Source: PALSA-1355 sp041499515 (GTDB lineage Bacteria > Planctomycetota > Planctomycetia > Pirellulales > PALSA-1355). From it: a stretch of DNA of 40,025 bases. The stretch's first letter is position 1, and every line of letters starts with the position of its first letter. The position numbers were made by a program, and so were the translations under genes. Below are positions 35,446-40,025 of this stretch, piece after piece. The notes under the pieces were generated by a model that did not search any database, was not told the DNA's origin, and worked only from the letters and a program-made list of their open reading frames with translations. The DNA lies in contig JBGQKM010000010.1 of assembly GCA_041499515.1 (NCBI GenBank), positions 1-40,025 on the forward strand, in the 5' to 3' direction.

Positions 35446-36480
35446 CTAGGCGTTCGTCTTCACGCCCGGATCATCCGCGACGTTGACCCACACGTGAACG
35501 TGCGGCGCGCCGCGATAGTACCACACGAACGACGGGCCTTCGAGCCGCCAGCAATCCCATATCTGATCGTCGCCGATGTCGCCCTCGCGATAGAAAGCCA
35601 GCGAACACTTTTCCAGCCCGCCCTGCGCGCCCAAACACGAAAGCGCTTCGTCGCGATCGGTTTGGCGATAGGGCTCGACCAGTTTCTGCAATACTTCTTG
35701 CACGAGCCCCTTCTGATCGCTCGACATTTCGCTGACCGGAATGCCGGGAAACGCCCCGCCGGGGCCCTGGAACGAAACGGCTTCTTCTTTTGGCAACTGG
35801 TCGATCAGCGCCCGCTTGCGCTGCTTATCGTCGAGCATTTCATAGACCCGATTGGCGGCCAGGGCCTGGTGCCAAAAGACATTGCCCGGATGATTCGGCC
35901 TTTCGTTGAAGCCGGATGCGGCATGGCCATAAAAAATCGGACCGCCAAAGGCCACGTGTTCGGCGCTGTTGCCATCGCACCGCAACGTCATGTGGCGGCC
36001 GGTCATCACAAACTCGAACTTCTCGCCCGGCTTGCCGAACAGCGCGATGCTCTGCTGTTCGCCATAACCCTGCGCGTCGTCTTCCAATTGTTTGTAGATC
36101 CGTTTGTGCCAGTCAGGCTGGACGATGCTCTCAAAAATGTGCTTGATCATCGCCTGCTGGTCGCTGGTGTAGAAATCGCTGTTGATCGTCGGTTTGGTGA
36201 TGTTCCAATTGTTGGAAATGCGCGTGCGAAGCAGACCTCGTTTTTCCTCCGAGTAATCCCACGCGAAGCAGATCTCTCTCTTCTGCTCGTCATTGAGCGA
36301 CTCGTAGAGCAACTTGGTCACGGTCTCCGGCGTCGAGCCCGCGGGCACCGCAACGGCGGCCCGGGCCACCAGCGGGGCACCGCCCACGACCAGCGCAGCC
36401 GCGCCGGCGGATTTCAAAAACTCGCGTCGAGAGAATTCCGAGATCGATTCACAGTCGGGACAGATGCGAAGCGGGGACAT
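35446..36480 (-). CDS. Tat-exported DUF3500 protein
   Basis: A 344-residue protein. The N-terminus has a Tat signal with SRREFLKSAGAAALVVGG, then a cleavage region near ARAAVA, so it is exported folded. The rest matches the DUF3500 family as I recall it, including QKREICFAWDYSE, VMTGRHMTLRCDGN, HPGNVFWHQALAAN and YYRGAPHVHVWVNVADDP. The HVHVWV strand and several His and Asp residues could hold metal, but function is unknown. GGGAGG nine bases before the ATG supports the start, and a strong terminator follows. Transcribed alone. Confidence 0.8.
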   Translation of the reverse strand: MSPLRICPDCESISEFSRREFLKSAGAAALVVGGAPLVARAAVAVPAGSTPETVTKLLYESLNDEQKREICFAWDYSEEKRGLLRTRISNNWNITKPTINSDFYTSDQQAMIKHIFESIVQPDWHKRIYKQLEDDAQGYGEQQSIALFGKPGEKFEFVMTGRHMTLRCDGNSAEHVAFGGPIFYGHAASGFNERPNHPGNVFWHQALAANRVYEMLDDKQRKRALIDQLPKEEAVSFQGPGGAFPGIPVSEMSSDQKGLVQEVLQKLVEPYRQTDRDEALSCLGAQGGLEKCSLAFYREGDIGDDQIWDCWRLEGPSFVWYYRGAPHVHVWVNVADDPGVKTNA

Positions 36481-36613
36481 AACTACGACCTCCCTGGAAA
36501 AAACGTGCGAAAGCTGGACCCCAAGCGATGCCGCTGATTAGACACCATGCCCGCGCCCGTTGCAAATCTGGCCTCAGATTGGGGTGCCGTCGCCAATGAT
36601 CCCGCTAGTGGGC

Positions 36614-37462
36614 CTAGGCCTGTCCGCGGCGGGGCTGACAGCGGGCACAGTAGAACGTCGAGCGTTGGGCCTGGACGATGCGCTGCACGTTTGCCTGCCG
36701 GCAATCGTGGCACAACTGGCCGGCCCGGTCGTAAACCCGATGATGGTTTTGGTAATCGCCTTGCTGGTTCAGGGCGTTGCGGTAAGTACCATCGCCCAAA
36801 GTGGAGCCTTCATGGCGAATCGCCGCATGAAGGATCTCGAGCATGGCCGTGTGCATCCGGTCCCATTCCTCGGCACGCAACCGATTGCACCGCCTTTGGG
36901 GGTGGACGCCGGCCCGGTGCAGAATCTCGCTGGCATACAAATTGCCGACGCCAGCCAGGGCTCGCTGGTCGAGCAGCGCCACTTTGATTTCGCGCCGGCT
37001 ATCGGCCAACCGCGCTTGCAGGTCATCGCGGGCGATCGATAGGGCGTCGGGACCCAGTTTCTTGCCACCATAAAGTTTTTCAAAGTCCTCCGGCGCAACC
37101 AGCCGCACCAGGCCCAGGCCGCGCCGGTCCCAAAACAACAGTTCGGCGTTTTTCCCACCCGAAAGCTCGATCCGCAGCCGCAAATGCTCTGTCGTGGGCG
37201 GCGCGGCCAACAGCACCAAACCGGTCATCCGCGGTTCGAAGACGATCGCCTCGCGCGAATCGAGCCGCACGACGACTCGCTTGCCGAGGCGATCCACGCC
37301 CACGATCTTTTTGCCGATCACGCGGCGGCGAAACGCGGCGGGCCGAGGGGCGATCAGAATCGGCCGTTTGAGGCAACGGGCCGGGCGCAAATCTTCGATC
37401 CGACTGCCCACAATCGGCATAATCCCCCGCCGCATGGTTTCGACTTCTGGAAGTTCGGGCAC
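36614..37462 (-). CDS. mutM: Formamidopyrimidine-DNA glycosylase
   Basis: A 282-residue base-excision repair enzyme that removes 8-oxoguanine and formamidopyrimidines. The start must be the GTG at 37462: the mature protein then begins Pro-Glu-Leu-Pro-Glu-Val-Glu-Thr, whose Pro is the catalytic nucleophile after Met removal, with Glu next to it. The in-frame TTG two codons upstream would hide this proline. The H2TH region AGVGNLYASEILHRAG and the zinc finger CHDC...CARC, with RSTFYC before the last pair, complete the family. GGAG lies about ten bases before the GTG. It diverges from the ABM gene. Confidence 0.95.
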   Translation of the reverse strand: MPELPEVETMRRGIMPIVGSRIEDLRPARCLKRPILIAPRPAAFRRRVIGKKIVGVDRLGKRVVVRLDSREAIVFEPRMTGLVLLAAPPTTEHLRLRIELSGGKNAELLFWDRRGLGLVRLVAPEDFEKLYGGKKLGPDALSIARDDLQARLADSRREIKVALLDQRALAGVGNLYASEILHRAGVHPQRRCNRLRAEEWDRMHTAMLEILHAAIRHEGSTLGDGTYRNALNQQGDYQNHHRVYDRAGQLCHDCRQANVQRIVQAQRSTFYCARCQPRRGQA

Positions 37463-37563
37463 GTGCAAAGCTCTCCGGCGGAATTGAGGCAGGAAATTCT
37501 AACGGTGGCAGCGGCGCGGCGGCAAGCGACCTCCGTCCCCTCGCGTGATGCCGCAATCAGCGT

Positions 37564-37569
37564 TATATT
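37564..37569 (+). promoter_or_regulatory. Possible -10 element before the ABM gene
   Basis: TATATT lies in the mutM-ABM divergent region, 65 bases before the ABM start. It is the most AT-rich spot in the region and could be a -10 for that gene. No -35 of good quality is seen. Confidence 0.25.
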
Positions 37570-37634
37570 AGGCGACAAAGACTGTTTTTGCAGTGACAGC
37601 GCCAACCGTCGCTATTCCGCCAGAGAGAAATCGC

Positions 37635-37919
37635 ATGCTGTACCTCAACGTCCTGCTGACCGTGAAAGATCGGGCCAATGTCGAAACCGTCCGCAACCTT
37701 TTGATCGAGGCGGGTCGCCATTCGCGGCAAGAGTCCGGTTGCAGCCGGTTCGAGGTGTATCATTCGACGGCCGACGACACCAAATTTATTCTCAACGAGC
37801 ACTGGGAATCGCAGGAGGCCATCGACGCCCATCGCAAGGCATTCGCCTATACGCAGATTTATCAGCCCAAGGTGATACCTCTGGTGACGCGAGAAGGCCA
37901 TCCCTCGAACCTGCTCTAA
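37635..37919 (+). CDS. ABM-fold monooxygenase-like protein (YgiN-type)
   Basis: A 94-residue ferredoxin-like alpha/beta domain of the antibiotic biosynthesis monooxygenase family. It shows LNVLLTVKDRANVETVRNLL, SRQESGCSRFEVYHS and NEHWESQEAIDAHRKA, a common pattern for quinol monooxygenase YgiN-like dimers. The substrate is unknown; small quinones are one option, which would fit the menaquinone genes in the same genome, but they are 25 kb away. The ATG at 37635 with GAGAGAAA upstream is preferred; an in-frame ATG at 37593 adds residues without homology. Confidence 0.85.
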   Translation: MLYLNVLLTVKDRANVETVRNLLIEAGRHSRQESGCSRFEVYHSTADDTKFILNEHWESQEAIDAHRKAFAYTQIYQPKVIPLVTREGHPSNLL

Positions 37920-38073
37920 GCGGCCCTTGTCCTTGCCATGCCCGGCGGGGACAATGAAGGCTTGGCACCGCGCGAGCGACGCTTCATGCCCGCAACATGG
38001 ATTTCGCAAAACGCCCGCTGGCCGCGAGATCGCAGTTTTTTTTGTGTCCGTTTCTCGTTGAGACTCTGCCGCC

Positions 38074-39282
38074 ATGCCCGCTAGCAGTCATGTTCCCGAT
38101 CGCGCCGGGCGATTCGGTGCTTTTGGCGGGCGTTATGTGCCCGAGACGCTGACCCGTGCGCTGGACGAGTTGGCGGCGGAATATGAAAAGGCCCGCGTCG
38201 ATAAAGAATTTCAGGCCGAGTTGGACGATCTGTTGCGCAACTACGTCGGCCGGCCGTCGCCCCTCTATCACGCTCGGCGGCTGAGCCAGGAATGTGGCGG
38301 GGCGCAGATCTATCTGAAGCGCGAAGACCTGAACCACACCGGTGCCCACAAAATCAACAACACGCTCGGCCAGGCTTTGTTGACAATTCGGATGGGCAAG
38401 CGACGCGTGATCGCCGAAACCGGGGCCGGCCAGCACGGCGTGGCCACGGCCACGGCCTGTGCCCGCTTCGGCTTGCAGTGCGTGGTCTACATGGGCGAAG
38501 AAGACATTCGCCGGCAGCAGCCGAACGTGTTCAGCATGCGGCTGCTGGGGGCCGAAGTGCGGCCGGTTTCCAGCGGCTCACGGACGCTGCGCGACGCGAT
38601 CAACGAAGCGATGCGCGACTGGATGAGCTCGGTGGAAACGACGCATTACATTCTGGGTTCGGTGGTTGGGCCGCACCCGTTTCCGGTTATCGTGCGCGAC
38701 TTTCAATCGGTCATCGGCCGTGAGACGCTCGAACAATCGCGCCGCCAGATCGGCCGGTTGCCCAACCTGGTCGTGGCCTGCGTCGGTGGCGGAAGCAATG
38801 CGGCCGGCATGTTCTATCCGTTGGTCGACCAGAGCGGCGTGGAACTGGTCGGCGTCGAGGCCGGCGGACGCTCGTCGCGCCCCGGCGACCACGCTTCGCC
38901 CCTGTCGTACGGCCTGCCGGGCGTCTTGCACGGCAGCTACAGCTATGTCATGCAGGACGAAGACGGACAGACCTGCGACGTGCACTCGATCTCGGCCGGG
39001 CTCGACTATCCGGGCGTCGGGCCCGAGCACAGTTATTGGAAAGACACCGGCCGCGTGACCTATACTTGCTGCGGCGACGACGACGCGCTGGCGGCGTTTC
39101 ATGTCTTGGCCCGGACCGAGGGCATTCTGCCCGCGCTCGAGAGTTCGCACGCGGTGGCCAAGGCGATGGAGTTGGCCAAGGGCCGTTCGAAGAATGACAC
39201 GATCGTCGTCTGCCTCTCCGGCCGTGGCGATAAAGATGCCGCCGAAATTGCCCGACTGACCGCGGAGAAAAACGCGGGCTGA
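38074..39282 (+). CDS. trpB: Tryptophan synthase beta subunit
   Basis: A 402-residue PLP enzyme that condenses indole with serine to make tryptophan. The PLP lysine is Lys93 in HTGAHKINN. Phosphate-binding CVGGGSNAAGMF and the substrate loop ETGAGQHGVATATA are present, and the N-terminal GRFGAFGGRYVPETL is typical of TrpB1. Length is the usual one. GAGA lies before the ATG. trpA follows 65 bases later, as in many bacteria, so the two form a transcription unit whose other trp genes are elsewhere. Confidence 0.97.
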   Translation: MPASSHVPDRAGRFGAFGGRYVPETLTRALDELAAEYEKARVDKEFQAELDDLLRNYVGRPSPLYHARRLSQECGGAQIYLKREDLNHTGAHKINNTLGQALLTIRMGKRRVIAETGAGQHGVATATACARFGLQCVVYMGEEDIRRQQPNVFSMRLLGAEVRPVSSGSRTLRDAINEAMRDWMSSVETTHYILGSVVGPHPFPVIVRDFQSVIGRETLEQSRRQIGRLPNLVVACVGGGSNAAGMFYPLVDQSGVELVGVEAGGRSSRPGDHASPLSYGLPGVLHGSYSYVMQDEDGQTCDVHSISAGLDYPGVGPEHSYWKDTGRVTYTCCGDDDALAAFHVLARTEGILPALESSHAVAKAMELAKGRSKNDTIVVCLSGRGDKDAAEIARLTAEKNAG

Positions 39283-39347
39283 GAACGCTCATCGAAACCA
39301 TGCGGCCCACGTGCTGCTCGCCCTCGCGATTCGGATACGAAACCTGT

Positions 39348-40025
39348 ATGTCCCGCATCGACAAACTGTTCGCACAACTTCGCTCGCAGCGCAAAAAAGC
39401 GCTGATGCCGTTTGTGACCGCCGGCGATCCCGACCTCGACTTCACCGCGGCCGTGCTTGCTGAACTGATCGCTCGCGGATGCAGCTTGTGCGAATTGGGC
39501 ATCCCCTATAGCGACCCGATCGCCGACGGCCCGGTGATTCAGGCTTCGTACACTCGGGCCCTGGCCCACCACATCAAACTGGCCCAGATTTTCGAAATGC
39601 TCTGTGGCGTAACTCCGCGAGTCTCGGCGCCGATCGTGACGATGGTCAGCTACGCGATCGTCCACCGGCATGGGCTGGAGAGATATGTCGAGGATGCCCA
39701 ACGCTCGGGCGCGGCCGGCGCGATCGTGCCCGACCTGTTGGTCGAAGAAGCCCAGGAGTTTGCCACGATCTGCCGCCAAACCGATTTCAGCCTCGTGCAA
39801 CTCGTCACCCCCACCACGCCGCGCGAGCGGGCACTGCGAATCGCGGAAAGCTCGACGGGGTTTTTGTATTACGTTTCGGTCACCGGCATCACCGGCGAGC
39901 GGACCCAACGTCCGCAAAGTCTGATCGACAACGTCGGCGGGCTGCGGCAGCAGACTCCGGTGCCGATCTGCATCGGCTTCGGCATCAGCCAGCCCGAGCA
40001 CGTGCGCCAATTGGCCCCCGTGGCC
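39348..40025 (+). CDS. trpA: Tryptophan synthase alpha subunit, cut by window edge
   Basis: The first 226 residues of TrpA, which releases indole from indole-3-glycerol phosphate for TrpB. The frame is open to the end of the window, so the last 40 or so residues are missing. Catalytic Glu49 (CELGIPYSDP) and Asp60 (IADGP) fall exactly at their classical positions when the ATG at 39348 is used, which supports this start over the in-frame ATG at 39300. FVTAGDPD, SVTGITGER and IGFGIS complete the family signatures. No frameshift is visible. Confidence 0.95.
   Translation, partial: MSRIDKLFAQLRSQRKKALMPFVTAGDPDLDFTAAVLAELIARGCSLCELGIPYSDPIADGPVIQASYTRALAHHIKLAQIFEMLCGVTPRVSAPIVTMVSYAIVHRHGLERYVEDAQRSGAAGAIVPDLLVEEAQEFATICRQTDFSLVQLVTPTTPRERALRIAESSTGFLYYVSVTGITGERTQRPQSLIDNVGGLRQQTPVPICIGFGISQPEHVRQLAPVA

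Noticed and set aside
38020..38073. Terminator before trpB at the run of eight T bases
   Set aside because: Only a four-base stem can form before the T-run, too weak for an intrinsic terminator.

Overview
This window looks like a piece of a high-GC planctomycete chromosome, probably Pirellulales-like. The evidence is a PEP-CTERM secreted protease, a DUF1570-type secreted peptidase, a Tat-exported DUF3500 protein, futalosine-route menaquinone genes, a single-chain glycyl-tRNA synthetase and long secreted or lipoprotein families with little general annotation. This placement is inference from gene families, because no rRNA is present. I see no tRNA, rRNA, CRISPR array, insertion sequence, phage gene or plasmid function. 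The content is mostly housekeeping, with several lineage-type hypothetical proteins. I did not find a convincing new multi-gene system; the findings are individual oddities.

Layout. At 1-4.6 kb there is a gene-poor start with short GAG-rich repeats, a KAS III-type condensing enzyme (+), a PEP-CTERM metzincin protease (-) and a secreted TPR protein (-). At 4.6-8.0 kb there is a minus-strand run: TIM-barrel sugar isomerase-like protein, glycyl-tRNA synthetase and a ComB-family phosphatase. At 8.1-13.2 kb there is a plus-strand menaquinone cluster: UbiD homologue, UbiE/MenG methyltransferase, UbiX flavin prenyltransferase, UbiA prenyltransferase and MqnE. At 13.3-20.2 kb a minus-strand block encodes RecG, RNase HI, a membrane histidine kinase with a heme c motif, and PriA. 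NadD diverges from PriA.

From 21 to 27.5 kb lie a small unknown protein, a soluble histidine kinase, an unknown lipoprotein, an unknown cytoplasmic protein, a transglutaminase-like lipoprotein and an exported TolB-like beta-propeller protein. From 27.7 to 33.0 kb are a PduO-type cobalamin adenosyltransferase and then a nitrogen-control set: AmtB, PII (Tyr51 present) and GlnD. AmtB and PII are separated by a perfect 15-bp hairpin. From 33 to 37.5 kb on the minus strand are DUF1570 peptidase, PilZ protein, DUF3500 protein with a clear intrinsic terminator, and MutM. The window ends with an ABM-fold protein, trpB and the start of trpA, which runs off the right edge.

Functional links. The ubiD-ubiE-ubiX-ubiA-mqnE run supplies the first committed step and late steps of futalosine-dependent menaquinone synthesis, but the UbiD copy seems to lack several residues that bind prenylated FMN and metal in classical UbiD. 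PriA, RNase HI and RecG all act on R-loops or stalled forks. AmtB, PII and GlnD form a complete sensing and uptake module for ammonium.
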